This document shows, piece by piece, positions 9,603 through 18,208 of a DNA stretch of 64,000 nucleotides. Every line of letters starts with the position of its first letter. Position 1 is the first letter of the stretch. The notes beneath the pieces were generated by a model that was not told where the DNA came from, did no database searches, and saw only the letters and a list, made by a program, of their open reading frames with translations. A program made the position numbers and the translations under genes. Source of the stretch: Anaerovibrio lipolyticus DSM 3074 (lineage in GTDB: Bacteria; Bacillota; Negativicutes; Selenomonadales; Selenomonadaceae); the NCBI RefSeq assembly GCF_900141865.1, contig NZ_FQYW01000016.1, forward strand, positions 20,492-84,491. Direction: 5' to 3'.

Positions 9603-10520
9603 ATGCCAGAAATCGACATGACAAGAATTACCGACAATCTCATGAGCGTATATAATTACGCATTTATAGATGCAATGCCTTATGGATTTTATAAGCCAAA
9701 TGACGCCATGTATGTTGGGGTAAAGCTGGTGGACAAGATGTACCACTGCCCAAAATGCAAGGGCGAATTCACCGTTAAATATCGTAATGACAACGATGGT
9801 ATCACTTATTTTTCCAAGAGCCGCATTGCTGCCCAGAAAAAGGTTTATGAGGCTTTGGGCCTGGATTTTCCCGCTAATTGGGAGCTGATGGAGCAGCCCT
9901 TTACCTATCATATAATAGGTGTCTGCAGTGAATGTGCCAAGAAGGATATTATGGAATCCCAGGAGGATGGCCAGCATATCTATAATTTGTGTCACGAGCT
10001 TCACATGCAGGATGAGCTTATGGCTGCCAAGGCGAAGAAGTATATGACCAACAGCTTACAAAAATGGTTGGACGGTATTACAGAGTCGTCCTATTTGATG
10101 CAGTTTGATCTCTCTACCAGAGAAAGCCTTCGTGATCTTATTTGTGCAGTGATTATGCAGGATACTAAGGCTGTGGAGGATGCTCTGCAGGAGTATAGGG
10201 ATACCATTCAGCCTATTATATATGAAGCGAAGCAGCTTTTAGAAAAGCAGACACCTGCCTGGAAGGCAAAGGTGGCCCATTCCTGCAGCCTGCCGGATTC
10301 CATGTCTGATGAGGAATATCACGAATATACTGTAGCCTTCCCGGATGAGTCTTCTGAGGGCCAGGATTTTTACATGGAGAAGTCCATTGAAAAGGAGCGC
10401 GTATCCATGTTCCTTAACCAGCATCGTCTTACATCCCTTGAGGAAGTGCTGATGGATGCAGGGTTCCATGAGGAATGGATTGATATGGTGGTGGACAAGG
10501 GTACTTCCTTGACTAAGTAA
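9603..10520 (+). CDS. Hypothetical protein with zinc-ribbon-like cysteines
   Basis: 305-residue soluble protein that I do not recognise. The N-terminal third holds CPKC (in MYHCPKCKGEF) and CSEC (in IGVCSECAKK), a spacing that suggests a zinc ribbon. The rest is helical and acidic, with no signal peptide or membrane segment. RBS GAGGTG lies 11 bp ahead of the ATG. It is followed at 10 bp by a gene for an exported protein, so they are probably co-transcribed. A TATAAT at 9560-9565 is present, but no well-spaced -35 was found. Confidence 0.7.
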   Translation: MPEIDMTRITDNLMSVYNYAFIDAMPYGFYKPNDAMYVGVKLVDKMYHCPKCKGEFTVKYRNDNDGITYFSKSRIAAQKKVYEALGLDFPANWELMEQPFTYHIIGVCSECAKKDIMESQEDGQHIYNLCHELHMQDELMAAKAKKYMTNSLQKWLDGITESSYLMQFDLSTRESLRDLICAVIMQDTKAVEDALQEYRDTIQPIIYEAKQLLEKQTPAWKAKVAHSCSLPDSMSDEEYHEYTVAFPDESSEGQDFYMEKSIEKERVSMFLNQHRLTSLEEVLMDAGFHEEWIDMVVDKGTSLTK

Positions 10521-10530
10521 GGTGATTTTC

Positions 10531-11100
10531 ATGAATAATATTAAGTTGAGAATAAGTGCAGTGCTGTTTCTGCTGGTAATGCTTGTTTCTACGGTAGTCT
10601 CTGCGGCTGTGTCCGACGACTTTGCCTTTAAAGGCTTGAGACTGGGAGACAGCTACGATACCATGGTGGAAAAGCTGGGGGAGCCTGATTTTGATACTGA
10701 TATGTATATTCGTGGTGTCCAGGTTATTCGCTATACCTATTCTGCTGATCAGAAAATATACGTGGATGCCAAGAATAAAAACGTGGTGGAAATGTTCTGC
10801 AAAAGCAAGCATTATGTGGGGCCTCATGGGGTAACCTATGGTGCCACCAGGGCTGGCCTTACCAAGGCTTTTGGCAAAGCTGAGCACAAGCATTTGGACG
10901 GTAATATTTATTATATTTACTATAATCCTGCTGTACCAAACGAAAAGTTGCTTATAGAGATGGAGCCTGAAGATCGTTATCTTTTGAGCTGGACTTATAC
11001 CAATTTGGATCTGGATGATCCGGGGATTATTATTACCGGTGAGGAGAAGGAACAAGAGCCTGCCAAGAAGTTTAACTATGGTGGTTTGCCAACGAATTGA
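10531..11100 (+). CDS. Exported hypothetical protein
   Basis: 189-residue protein with a signal peptide (LRISAVLFLLVMLVSTVVSA) and a mature part opening DDFAFKGLRLGDSYDTMVEKLGEP. That repeat-like segment recurs later (GVTYGATRAGLTKAFGKAEH) and resembles the SmpA/BamE-like 'small start, GxP' fold used by many envelope proteins. Function unknown. ATG 10531 is chosen because AAGGTG sits directly upstream; a GTG at 10522 lies inside the ribosome site. Only 22 bp separate it from the D,D-carboxypeptidase gene. Confidence 0.72.
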   Translation: MNNIKLRISAVLFLLVMLVSTVVSAAVSDDFAFKGLRLGDSYDTMVEKLGEPDFDTDMYIRGVQVIRYTYSADQKIYVDAKNKNVVEMFCKSKHYVGPHGVTYGATRAGLTKAFGKAEHKHLDGNIYYIYYNPAVPNEKLLIEMEPEDRYLLSWTYTNLDLDDPGIIITGEEKEQEPAKKFNYGGLPTN

Positions 11101-11122
11101 CAGGATAAACAGGTGATAGGTT

Positions 11123-12049
11123 TTGAGTTTCAAGAAAAATACAAAGACAACTGTTTTGGCAGTTACTTTGCTGTTGGCCATGTCAGTAATTTCTGTTGTG
11201 GCATCCATGGCTGTGGCCAAGACAGTGGTACATAGTGATTATGCAAGGGCAATCCAAGGCAAGGATAAGAAAACGGAACAGCCACAAAAGGTCATGCCAC
11301 CGGCTCCACAGGTATCTGCAGATGCTGTGGTGGTCATGGACAATAAAACAGGCGAAATCCTTTATGAAAAAAATGGTGAGAAAAGTGAGCATCCTGCAAG
11401 CCTTACCAAGATAATGACAGCTATACTGGTTTTGGAGGATGACAGGGATGACCGTGTTATTACTGTGAGTCCTTGGGCCGGACAGAAACCATATTCTTAT
11501 TGCTATACCGGTCAGTCCATGCGCCAGTATGATATGCTGACCCAAATGATGATGATTTCTGATAATGTGGCAGCCTCTGCCTTGGCTGAGGCTGTGGGGA
11601 ATGGCAGTGCATGGCAGTTTTGGCAACGGATGAATGCCAAGGCCAAGGAATTGGGGGCAAACAGAACTCATTTTGAGAATGCAAATGGCCTCACTTCCAA
11701 TTTGCATTATTCAACAGCAAAGGATTTGGCTGTTATTTCTCATTACGCCATGGAAAATCCAAAGTTCAGAAAAATAATAGCTATTCCAGAAAAAACTTTT
11801 TTCAGTATAAATCCTCAGGGGGAAACCCTTCATTGTGAAAATACCAATGAGCTTCTTACTGATTATCAGGGGTGTATTGGTGGCAAGACCGGTTATACTG
11901 ATGCTGCTGGTGGCTGCCTGATGGCGGTGGCCCAGCGTGATGGGGAAGAGGTGCTGGTGGTAATCCTTCATTCAAAGGATACTGATACCAGATTTACGGA
12001 AGGCGCTATGCTGCTTGATTACGGCTTCGAAGCTCTGAAAAGCCGTTAA
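11123..12049 (+). CDS. dacF: D-alanyl-D-alanine carboxypeptidase, S11 family
   Basis: Penicillin-binding-protein-type carboxypeptidase of 308 residues that trims the terminal D-Ala of peptidoglycan stem peptides outside the membrane. Signal or anchor segment TTVLAVTLLLAMSVISVVAS. The three active-site motifs are present: SLTKIM (SxxK), SDN in MMISDNVAAS, and KTG in CIGGKTGYTDAAGG. Shorter than DacA because the C-terminal beta domain and amphipathic anchor are missing. TTG start with AGGTGAT upstream; no ATG precedes the signal peptide. The symbol is by family resemblance only. Confidence 0.88.
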   Translation: MSFKKNTKTTVLAVTLLLAMSVISVVASMAVAKTVVHSDYARAIQGKDKKTEQPQKVMPPAPQVSADAVVVMDNKTGEILYEKNGEKSEHPASLTKIMTAILVLEDDRDDRVITVSPWAGQKPYSYCYTGQSMRQYDMLTQMMMISDNVAASALAEAVGNGSAWQFWQRMNAKAKELGANRTHFENANGLTSNLHYSTAKDLAVISHYAMENPKFRKIIAIPEKTFFSINPQGETLHCENTNELLTDYQGCIGGKTGYTDAAGGCLMAVAQRDGEEVLVVILHSKDTDTRFTEGAMLLDYGFEALKSR

Positions 12050-12070
12050 GGACAAGGAGGTACATAGATT

Positions 12071-12637
12071 ATGAAAAAGATTTTAGCTCTGGCCATGATG
12101 CTTCTGCTGGTTATGACCACTGGCTGTATGGCTTCAGACAAGGAAAAAGGAGAGAATGGAAAAATGGCAAATCGTATTGCGGTATTTGATACCAACAAGG
12201 GAACCTTTGAGATTGAACTTTTTGAGGACAAGGCTCCTAATACTACTGGCAATTTTATTAAACTCAGCGAAGAGGGCTTTTATGATGGAGTTATCTTCCA
12301 TCGTATTATTGATGGCTTCATGATTCAGGGCGGTGACCCAACTGGTACTGGCATGGGTGGCCCTGGTTATACCATTAAGGATGAGTTCCACAAGGATCTC
12401 CATCATGACAGTGAGGGAATTCTGTCCATGGCCAATGCAGGCCCAAATACCGGCGGTTCCCAGTTCTTTATCACTCTTGCGGCTACTCCTTGGCTTGACG
12501 GCCACCATGCAGTTTTTGGCAAGGTTGTTAAGGGAATGGATGTAGTTCGTGAAATCGGTCACACCAAGACTGGCGTTCAGGATCGTCCAGTGCATGAGGT
12601 GGTTATCAACAGCATTAAGATTAAGGCTGCTGAGTAA
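12071..12637 (+). CDS. ppiB: Peptidyl-prolyl cis-trans isomerase, cyclophilin type, lipoprotein
   Basis: 188-residue cyclophilin with lipoprotein signal [15 protein letters not shown], so it is probably tethered outside the cytoplasmic membrane. Cyclophilin core motifs seen are [37 protein letters not shown], and [11 protein letters not shown] with the conserved HAVFG. The catalytic Arg of FHRII is present. RBS AAGGAGG. It follows the carboxypeptidase gene by 21 bp. Confidence 0.93.
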   Translation: MKKILALAMMLLLVMTTGCMASDKEKGENGKMANRIAVFDTNKGTFEIELFEDKAPNTTGNFIKLSEEGFYDGVIFHRIIDGFMIQGGDPTGTGMGGPGYTIKDEFHKDLHHDSEGILSMANAGPNTGGSQFFITLAATPWLDGHHAVFGKVVKGMDVVREIGHTKTGVQDRPVHEVVINSIKIKAAE

Positions 12638-12662
12638 TTATTTGGATGTACAGGTAAGTTAA

Positions 12663-12917
12663 ATGAGAGCATTTACTTACATATTGGAGTGTGCTGATGG
12701 CACTCTTTATACAGGGTATACTACAGATATGGAAAAGCGCCTTTCTACCCATAACAGTGGCAAGGCCAGCAAGTATACCAGGGCCCGTCTTCCTGTAAAG
12801 CTGGTTTATCTTGAGGAATGCAAAGATAAGGAAACAGCTATGAGCCGGGAATGGCACATAAAACAATTGAGCAGGGCTGAAAAACTAAAGCTCATTGAAG
12901 AAAATAAGGTAAAATAA
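12663..12917 (+). CDS. GIY-YIG nuclease superfamily protein, UPF0213/YhbQ-like
   Basis: 84-residue single-domain GIY-YIG protein with [19 protein letters not shown] (YxL...YTG) and [17 protein letters not shown], followed by the Glu of [11 protein letters not shown]. Small stand-alone members are common, conserved and of unsettled role in nucleic-acid processing. Its start overlaps the region just after ppiB, and a terminator follows at once. Confidence 0.88.
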   Translation: MRAFTYILECADGTLYTGYTTDMEKRLSTHNSGKASKYTRARLPVKLVYLEECKDKETAMSREWHIKQLSRAEKLKLIEENKVK

Positions 12918-12961
12918 AAATAGACTGCGATAAAGTTGTGTAATTTTATCGCAGTCTATTT
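12918..12961 (+). terminator. Bidirectional terminator between convergent genes
   Basis: Stem AAATAGACTGCGATAAA with its complement, flanked by A- and T-runs. It serves the yhbQ-like gene and the convergent TSUP gene. The stem is closely similar to the one at 15541-15592. Confidence 0.85.
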
Positions 12962-12981
12962 ATTTATATATGCATCTATAC

Positions 12982-13737
12982 TTATTCCAGCATTGTTAGA
13001 ATCTGCTTTCCTATTAGTACGGCGGTGACAACGATGAAAAGTGGCCGTATGTAGCTTACACCTTTGGATATGGCTACCTTGGAGCCAGCAATGGCACCTA
13101 TAATCATGAAGACACCCATGGGAACGGCATAGGTGAAGTCTACACTGCCAAAGTAAGTAAATAGAATCGCTGCCGCAATATTGCTGGCAAAGTTCATGGC
13201 CTTGGCGTTACCGGTGGCAAATATAAAATCAAAGCCTATCATAATAAAGGAAAATAATATAAAGGAGCCAGTGCCCGGTCCGAAGAAGCCATCATAAAAG
13301 CCCAATGTGAAAGCCATAACCAGGCATAAAATCATTTTCTTGCCTGTTATTTTCTGTGGTTTGGAGTCCTTCCCCCAATCCTTTTTTAATACGGTATAAA
13401 AAAATACCAAAACCAACATAATAATTATCAAAGGACGCAGGAATTCTGATGATATATGTTGAACTAATAATACACCGGCAAATGAGCCAATAAGGGAAAG
13501 TGGACACAGCTTTTTCATGAGAGAGGTATCCATTTTTCCAGCGCGAACAAAAGTGAGAAAGCTGCAAACTGATCCCATGGAAGCGGCAACCTTGTTTGTA
13601 CCAAGAACTGTAACTGGAGGAAGCCCTGTCCACATAAGGGCTGGAATGGTAATGAGGCCGCCTCCGCCCACTGCGGCATCAATAAATGCTCCCAAGAAGC
13701 CGAAAAGAGCTAAAAATCCCATAATTTCCCAATCCAT
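12982..13737 (-). CDS. Sulfite exporter TauE/SafE (TSUP) family permease
   Basis: 251-residue membrane protein with about eight hydrophobic segments and the TSUP signature halves: GAFIDAAVGGGGLITIPAL (N-terminal repeat) and LGFYDGFFGPGTGSF (C-terminal repeat). Members move sulfur-containing or small organic anions; the substrate here is unknown. I start at ATG 13737, which has AAAGGAG 8 bp upstream; a longer frame to 13794 has no ribosome site. It lies alone, convergent with the preceding genes and divergent from the symporter gene. Confidence 0.9.
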   Translation of the reverse strand: MDWEIMGFLALFGFLGAFIDAAVGGGGLITIPALMWTGLPPVTVLGTNKVAASMGSVCSFLTFVRAGKMDTSLMKKLCPLSLIGSFAGVLLVQHISSEFLRPLIIIMLVLVFFYTVLKKDWGKDSKPQKITGKKMILCLVMAFTLGFYDGFFGPGTGSFILFSFIMIGFDFIFATGNAKAMNFASNIAAAILFTYFGSVDFTYAVPMGVFMIIGAIAGSKVAISKGVSYIRPLFIVVTAVLIGKQILTMLE

Positions 13738-13863
13738 AGACAAAACTCCTTTCCTAATGTAGTCATTATACAATAGAACTGTAAATGAATTCAATTTATA
13801 TATAATAAAGTATACAAAGTATAATTAAAACTTATGCTTCTATATAAAAAAAGCATTATTCAG

Positions 13864-13893
13864 TTGAAACAGATAATATTGTTATGTTATACT
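13864..13893 (+). promoter_or_regulatory. Promoter of the symporter gene
   Basis: TTGAAA (13864-13869), 18-bp spacer, TATACT (13888-13893), 40 bp before the start codon. Confidence 0.7.
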
Positions 13894-13933
13894 ACAAATA
13901 GGTTAACATAATCTAAGAAGGAGGGGTATTTTT

Positions 13934-15130
13934 ATGAACTTATCAGTAAAAATCTTCATTTCACTGGTTCTCTCCGTAGTTGTCGGTTTGATTGCCGGTG
14001 AAGCAGGTCTGCCATTCATAAAATGGTGGATAGCACCAATTGGTACTATGTTCATCAATCTAATCAAGATGATGATTGTACCAGTTGTATTCTTCTCTCT
14101 GGTTGTGGGTATTACCAGCTTAGGTGATACTAAAAAGCTGGGTCGTATCGGTTTAAAGACGGTAGGTATTTATCTTTTTACCACCGCCATTGCTATCACT
14201 ATTGGTTTCGTGATAGCTGGTATTATTGGTCCTGGTGTGGGTGCTGACTTCGTTGCCGGTGCACAGCCAAAGGTTAAGGAAGCTCCTTACATTATGCAGG
14301 TACTCCTTGACATGATACCTTCTAATCCTATCGATTCCATGGCTAAGGCTGCAATTTTGCCAACTATCGTATTTGCTCTCTTCATTGGTGTAGGTATCGT
14401 TAAGGTAGGCGGTGAGAGGGCGGAGCTTCTCATCAAGTTCTTCGATGCAGGTGCTGAGGTTTGCTACAAGGTTATCGCCATTGTAATGGATCTTGCTCCT
14501 ATCGGTGTATTCTGCTTACTGCTTCCTGTAGTTGCTGCAAATGGTCCTAAGGTACTGCTTCCATTGCTTACCGTTATCGTCTGTGTAGCTGTAGGTTGTA
14601 TTATTCATGCTGTTGGTGTATATTCCACCATGGCAAGAGTATTCGGTAATCATAGCCCAATTGATTTCTTCAGAGGCATGTCCGAGCAGATGATGATCGC
14701 ATTCACCACTTGTTCTTCCGCTGCAGCTTTGCCTGTAAACATGAAGAACTGTCAGGAGAAGCTGGGAGTAAAACGCGAGATTGCGTCCTTCGTTCTTCCT
14801 TTGGGTGCTACCCTGAACATGGATGGTACTGCTCTCTACATGGGTGTTTGTACTCTGTTCGTTGCCAACGTATATGGTGTTCCACTTGGCTTTGAACAGA
14901 TGATGATGGTTGTTTTAACTGGTACCTTGGCATCCATTGGTACTGCCGGTGTTCCAGGTGCTGGTCTTATCATGCTGGCAATGGTTCTCCAGTCTGTAGG
15001 TCTTCCTCTCGAGGGTCTTGCTCTTGTAGCTGGTATTGACCGTGTACTGGATATGTTCCGTACCTGTGTTAACATCACTGGTGATGGTGCTGTTGCTGTT
15101 GTTGTTAATGCGAGTGAAGAAAACAATTAA
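13934..15130 (+). CDS. Dicarboxylate/amino-acid:cation symporter (DAACS family)
   Basis: 398-residue sodium- or proton-coupled carrier of the GltP/DctA/GltPh fold. Family hallmarks: the serine-rich reentrant loop 1 region with TTCSSAAALPVNMKN, the NMDGTALYMGV motif in TM7, GTAGVPGAGLIML in reentrant loop 2, and DRVLDMFRTCVNITGDG in TM8. The Arg-Thr pairing in that last motif leans towards acidic amino acids, but substrate remains inferred. RBS AAGGAGGGG. Transcribed alone from its own promoter and ended by a strong terminator. Confidence 0.93.
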   Translation: MNLSVKIFISLVLSVVVGLIAGEAGLPFIKWWIAPIGTMFINLIKMMIVPVVFFSLVVGITSLGDTKKLGRIGLKTVGIYLFTTAIAITIGFVIAGIIGPGVGADFVAGAQPKVKEAPYIMQVLLDMIPSNPIDSMAKAAILPTIVFALFIGVGIVKVGGERAELLIKFFDAGAEVCYKVIAIVMDLAPIGVFCLLLPVVAANGPKVLLPLLTVIVCVAVGCIIHAVGVYSTMARVFGNHSPIDFFRGMSEQMMIAFTTCSSAAALPVNMKNCQEKLGVKREIASFVLPLGATLNMDGTALYMGVCTLFVANVYGVPLGFEQMMMVVLTGTLASIGTAGVPGAGLIMLAMVLQSVGLPLEGLALVAGIDRVLDMFRTCVNITGDGAVAVVVNASEENN

Positions 15131-15148
15131 TAGTTTAGCTTAAATTCT

Positions 15149-15180
15149 AGCCCCCTGCCAAGGCAGGGGGCTTATCTTTT
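15149..15180 (+). terminator. Rho-independent terminator
   Basis: Perfect 11-bp stem AGCCCCCTGCC/GGCAGGGGGCT with a 2-nt loop, followed by a T-rich stretch. Confidence 0.9.
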
Positions 15181-15222
15181 AAAAAAAATTATCGTATAGT
15201 TAAAAGACATAAATATGTGACA

Positions 15223-15250
15223 TTGACTTAATATGTACATATGATATAAT
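15223..15250 (+). promoter_or_regulatory. Promoter of the antisense RNA
   Basis: TTGACT (15223-15228), 16-bp spacer, TATAAT (15245-15250). Drives a short plus-strand RNA that ends at the hairpin near 15346. Confidence 0.75.
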
Positions 15251-15256
15251 GAAGTC

Positions 15257-15346
15257 AAGAAAGGTGCTACCGATAGACGGTCAGCCCCGAACAGTAGGAT
15301 AGTTTTTTGAAGAACCGCCTAAAGTCGTCAGCTGGAGGCGGTTTTT
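15257..15346 (+). ncRNA. Candidate antitoxin RNA of a type I toxin-antitoxin locus
   Basis: About 90 nt between a good promoter and a terminator hairpin (AACCGCCT ... AGGCGGTTTTT, 15313-15346), with no reading frame. It lies convergent to, and would overlap the 3' end of, the mRNA for the small hydrophobic peptide on the minus strand, as in txpA/RatA and related Firmicutes systems. Both RNAs begin with nearly the same sequence (GGTGCTACC...ACGGT), so the locus is bounded by an inverted repeat. Confidence 0.6.
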
Positions 15347-15352
15347 CTAGTG

Positions 15353-15421
15353 CTATGCTTTAATTGCCATGATACAAATCGTAACAAGAAACACCAAAGA
15401 CATGAAGTCATAAAGTGTCAT
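15353..15421 (-). CDS. Small hydrophobic peptide, holin-like type I toxin candidate
   Basis: A 22-residue peptide with an N-terminal MTLYDF, a hydrophobic core LVFLVTICIMAI and a Lys near the end, resembling the 'putative holin-like toxin' family of Firmicutes. RBS AAAGGGGG lies 8 bp before the ATG. The mRNA has an extended -10 (TGCTATAAT, complement of 15487-15495) and a leader of about 60 nt. Such peptides insert in the membrane when the antisense RNA fails to block them. The assignment rests on size, hydrophobicity, start-site quality and the overlapping antisense RNA. Confidence 0.55.
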   Translation of the reverse strand: MTLYDFMSLVFLVTICIMAIKA

Positions 15422-15540
15422 AGACAATTCCCCCTTTCAGGGGCTAGGATTGACCGCCTACCGTTTATGGTAGCACCTCTGCTGAAATTATAGCATACCC
15501 CATACTCCCAATCTACTTTACAAAATTCGTATTTTAGACA

Positions 15541-15592
15541 AAAAATAAATAGACTGTGATAAAATTAGACAATTCTATTACAGTCTATTTTA
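15541..15592 (-). terminator. Terminator downstream of the Arc-like gene
   Basis: Stem AAATAGACTGT/ACAGTCTATTT with T-rich flanks on both strands; probably ends the minus-strand transcript of the gene at 15678-15857. Confidence 0.55.
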
Positions 15593-15677
15593 TTATGCTT
15601 TATTTTCTTAACAAAACCTAAATTTTTATGATTAGTCATACGCTTTATATGTTATCCTCGGCACCGGTTCCTTTATA

Positions 15678-15857
15678 TTATTCTTCTTTACCCTCTATAA
15701 TTGGCCCATTGTCATTTTCGTATTTTTGAATGCCTTTGATAACAAAATATTCTATCTGAGAATTTAATGAACGAAGCTCCAATTCAGAAATCTGCTTCAG
15801 CTTTGCATGAGTTGATTCATCCAATCTAACTTGTAGTGCTATTCTACTAGAAGCCAT
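15678..15857 (-). CDS. Arc/ribbon-helix-helix family DNA-binding protein
   Basis: 59-residue protein. An N-terminal beta strand RIALQVRLDES is followed by helices THAKLKQISELELRSLNSQI and EYFVIKGIQKYEN, the pattern of the Arc/MetJ ribbon-helix-helix fold that binds DNA as a dimer. RBS AAGGATGG precedes the ATG. Upstream lies a pair of identical 12-bp sites, probably its operators. No toxin partner is adjacent on this strand, so it is either a free-standing regulator or the survivor of a toxin-antitoxin pair. Confidence 0.7.
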   Translation of the reverse strand: MASSRIALQVRLDESTHAKLKQISELELRSLNSQIEYFVIKGIQKYENDNGPIIEGKEE

Positions 15858-15877
15858 AGTGTAATCACCATCCTTAT

Positions 15878-15889
15878 TAGTATCATAAT
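15878..15889. promoter_or_regulatory. Putative operator, copy 1 (TAGTATCATAAT)
   Basis: 12-bp sequence repeated exactly 84 bp further right. It lies about 20 bp upstream of the Arc-like start codon, a position for autorepression. Confidence 0.45.
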
Positions 15890-15961
15890 ATAAGGATAAT
15901 GATGTCGATAGTTTCTTAATAAAATTATAATGTAGTTCGAATTGACTATTTAATATCTAAA

Positions 15962-15982
15962 TAGTATCATAATGATATCATT
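15962..15982. promoter_or_regulatory. Putative operator, copy 2, with palindrome
   Basis: Second TAGTATCATAAT (15962-15973) running into the perfect palindrome AATGATATCATT (15971-15982). It lies between the divergent Arc-like and ankyrin genes and could control both. Confidence 0.45.
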
Positions 15983-16040
15983 GAGCTAAAAGATAATAAA
16001 AAGCATGGGCAAGAAAATATTTTTGAAAGGATGAAGAAAT

Positions 16041-17384
16041 GTGAAAAAGGGTATTCGTAGCTTATGTGTTGCTGTAACTGCATCTGCATTGCTGTTTTCT
16101 GCAACCCCAAGCGTTGAGGCTGGTTTTGACTGGGGAAGTGTCCTTGGCAGTGTAATTGGGAAAGCTATAAATAATAGTGGGAGCAACAATAGTAGTAATG
16201 GCAGCAACGGCGGAAACGGTGGATTGTCCAATCAGAAACATGCTGTGCCTAATCCTAATAATAATGAGAAGGCTTTTTTGTTGGCAATTGAAAAGAATGA
16301 TATCGAGACTGCCCAAGCAATGTTGGATGCAGGTGTTGACATTAATGGTGTATATAAGGCAAGTTATGGTTTTTTGGATGGAGAATTGCAATATACCCCA
16401 TTTGCACTGGCACTAAAATTTAATAATCGAAATATGATGCAGTTTCTTCTGGAAAGAGGAGCAAATGTTAATGGCTTCTATAACTTTGCTGGCAATTATG
16501 TATGTCACATAGTAAGTGCTGGTCATTATGGTGATCTCAGTTTACTGGAATATTTACATAACTGGGGTGCTGATATAAATGGAACGGGAACAACATATGG
16601 ATATAATGCTCTTGATGAAGTATATACATATAATTGGAACAGTTACCAGCGTTTATTATGTGCAAAATATCTGTTGGAAAATGGCATTAATCCTGATAAT
16701 ATTCCCAAAAATGGAGTACCAATCTTTATTGAAGCCGCTAAAAACTCAGATTATGAAATGATAGACTTATTATATAGCTATGGTGCTAATATAAATATAA
16801 GGGATAAAGATGGGCGTTCCGCCGTTGATATTGCTTTAAAAAATCATAATTTGCAACTATACAAACAGCTGCAAGAACTTTTAGCACAAGGTCAGCAGCC
16901 ATCAAAATATCATGAAGTTAAGGAAGCAGCCCGGTCAGAAGCCAATGCCAAGAAAAACAGAGATTCTGAATTGATAGATTATAGCAAGCATATTAATAAA
17001 GCTATTGCTTCCTACAATGATGCTGTTAATATGTTTAACACTGACGGTGAAATCATAGTTAAAGGTACTGTAAAAGACAGGGTAAAAAAGGCAAATAAAA
17101 TTCTCGCCAAGATGAATGAAGCGATAACCACACTTGAAGACAACAATTTACCACTTACTAATTGCACGCCAGAAGAAAAAGAAATCATGTTGGATTGGGA
17201 GCAAGCCACAAAAGATTCAGTTTTGAAAAACAAGGAATTTATTCAATTATATACAATAGACAGAGAATTAACCTATGAAGAGATAGTGGAAGCTGACAAT
17301 TTAGCTAATGAAGCTAATACTTTAGGCGTATACGCTAATGAAAAGAAAAAAGCCGCTGAAGATTTTTTACACCTGAAGCTTTAA
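16041..17384 (+). CDS. Exported ankyrin-repeat protein
   Basis: 447 residues. The N-terminal signal peptide (SLCVAVTASALLFSATPSVEA) is followed by a Ser/Asn/Gly-rich linker and then four or five ankyrin-like repeats at about residues 75-285 (for example AFLLAIEKNDIETAQAMLDA, FLLERGANVNG and GRSAVDIALKNHN). The C-terminal 150 residues are charged and probably coiled coil. GTG start with GAAAGG upstream. Such proteins usually bind other proteins in the periplasm or envelope; the partner is unknown. Base composition is more AT-rich than in the flanking housekeeping genes. Confidence 0.75.
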   Translation: MKKGIRSLCVAVTASALLFSATPSVEAGFDWGSVLGSVIGKAINNSGSNNSSNGSNGGNGGLSNQKHAVPNPNNNEKAFLLAIEKNDIETAQAMLDAGVDINGVYKASYGFLDGELQYTPFALALKFNNRNMMQFLLERGANVNGFYNFAGNYVCHIVSAGHYGDLSLLEYLHNWGADINGTGTTYGYNALDEVYTYNWNSYQRLLCAKYLLENGINPDNIPKNGVPIFIEAAKNSDYEMIDLLYSYGANINIRDKDGRSAVDIALKNHNLQLYKQLQELLAQGQQPSKYHEVKEAARSEANAKKNRDSELIDYSKHINKAIASYNDAVNMFNTDGEIIVKGTVKDRVKKANKILAKMNEAITTLEDNNLPLTNCTPEEKEIMLDWEQATKDSVLKNKEFIQLYTIDRELTYEEIVEADNLANEANTLGVYANEKKKAAEDFLHLKL

Positions 17385-17433
17385 AATCAGTATTGACTAC
17401 GAATAAAGGTCTGTCCTATGGAGGGATTCTAAA

Positions 17434-17982
17434 GTGAATAAACGAAATATTATATCAATTCTCTTATTAGTTTTATTTGCAAGCTTTTTAACCTTTGGAT
17501 GTGGTGTTAATAAAGATAAATTTGAAGGAACATGGTCGGGGATAGTTGAAAATTCAGCACATTTTTTTAGGGAACAGGAAAGTTGGAATAGTGTTGTAAG
17601 GGTGAAAATTGAAAAAAATGGTGAATCATCGTATTTAATAAATATGGATACCTTGGAGATAAGAGCTTCTATTGGAGATAAAAACGAGGATGTAGTTGCT
17701 CATTGGGTACATTCTGTTAAAAAGACTTATACTGCAACAGCAAAGGATAATACCTTGAAAGTTAATGGACCGGATCAATTTACATATGTCTTTATTGAAA
17801 AAGATAAAACCTTGATGATTCCGGAATGTTTTGGTCTTAGCTCAGCCCCTATAGCCAGGGATGATGATGGAAAAATGTATGAAAAATATAAAGAGGACTT
17901 AGCCAAAGAGTACCTTGATTCCAATGCAAATGACAAATACAACAGGAAATTTACAGTATCAGATAAAGTAGTTGAGAGATAG
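17434..17982 (+). CDS. Putative lipoprotein
   Basis: 182 residues with a lipoprotein signal ending LTFGCG, so the mature protein would begin at a lipidated Cys. The mature part (KFEGTWSGIVEN...) resembles small beta-rich lipocalin-like envelope proteins but no family is recognised. GTG start behind GGAGGG. It follows the ankyrin gene by 49 bp and is likely co-transcribed, ending at the terminator near 18060. Confidence 0.72.
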   Translation: MNKRNIISILLLVLFASFLTFGCGVNKDKFEGTWSGIVENSAHFFREQESWNSVVRVKIEKNGESSYLINMDTLEIRASIGDKNEDVVAHWVHSVKKTYTATAKDNTLKVNGPDQFTYVFIEKDKTLMIPECFGLSSAPIARDDDGKMYEKYKEDLAKEYLDSNANDKYNRKFTVSDKVVER

Positions 17983-18027
17983 TAAGAGAATTCGCGTAGT
18001 ATAAAACCTTAAGTGAAATATTTGAAG

Positions 18028-18062
18028 AACCGCCAATCGCTAAAATGAAGGCGGTTTTTTCT
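18028..18062 (+). terminator. Rho-independent terminator
   Basis: AACCGCC/GGCGGTT stem followed by six T. The preceding TTTGAAGAACCGCC also occurs in the antisense RNA at 15257-15346. Confidence 0.8.
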
Positions 18063-18113
18063 ATTTCTTTGATAAAAATAGCTGTATAATAATAAATAGC
18101 GTTATAATATATA

Positions 18114-18145
18114 TTGACGGTAAATAGGTAATGTGTTAGTATAAT
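18114..18145 (+). promoter_or_regulatory. Possible promoter of the his operon
   Basis: TTGACG (18114-18119) and TATAAT (18140-18145) with a long 20-bp spacer. No T-box or other leader fits in the remaining 60 bp before hisG. Confidence 0.4.
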
Positions 18146-18208
18146 TAACATGTTAATACTTTAATGAGATAAAGAATAAAAACATTTTAGGCAAATGGAG
18201 GAACGCTT

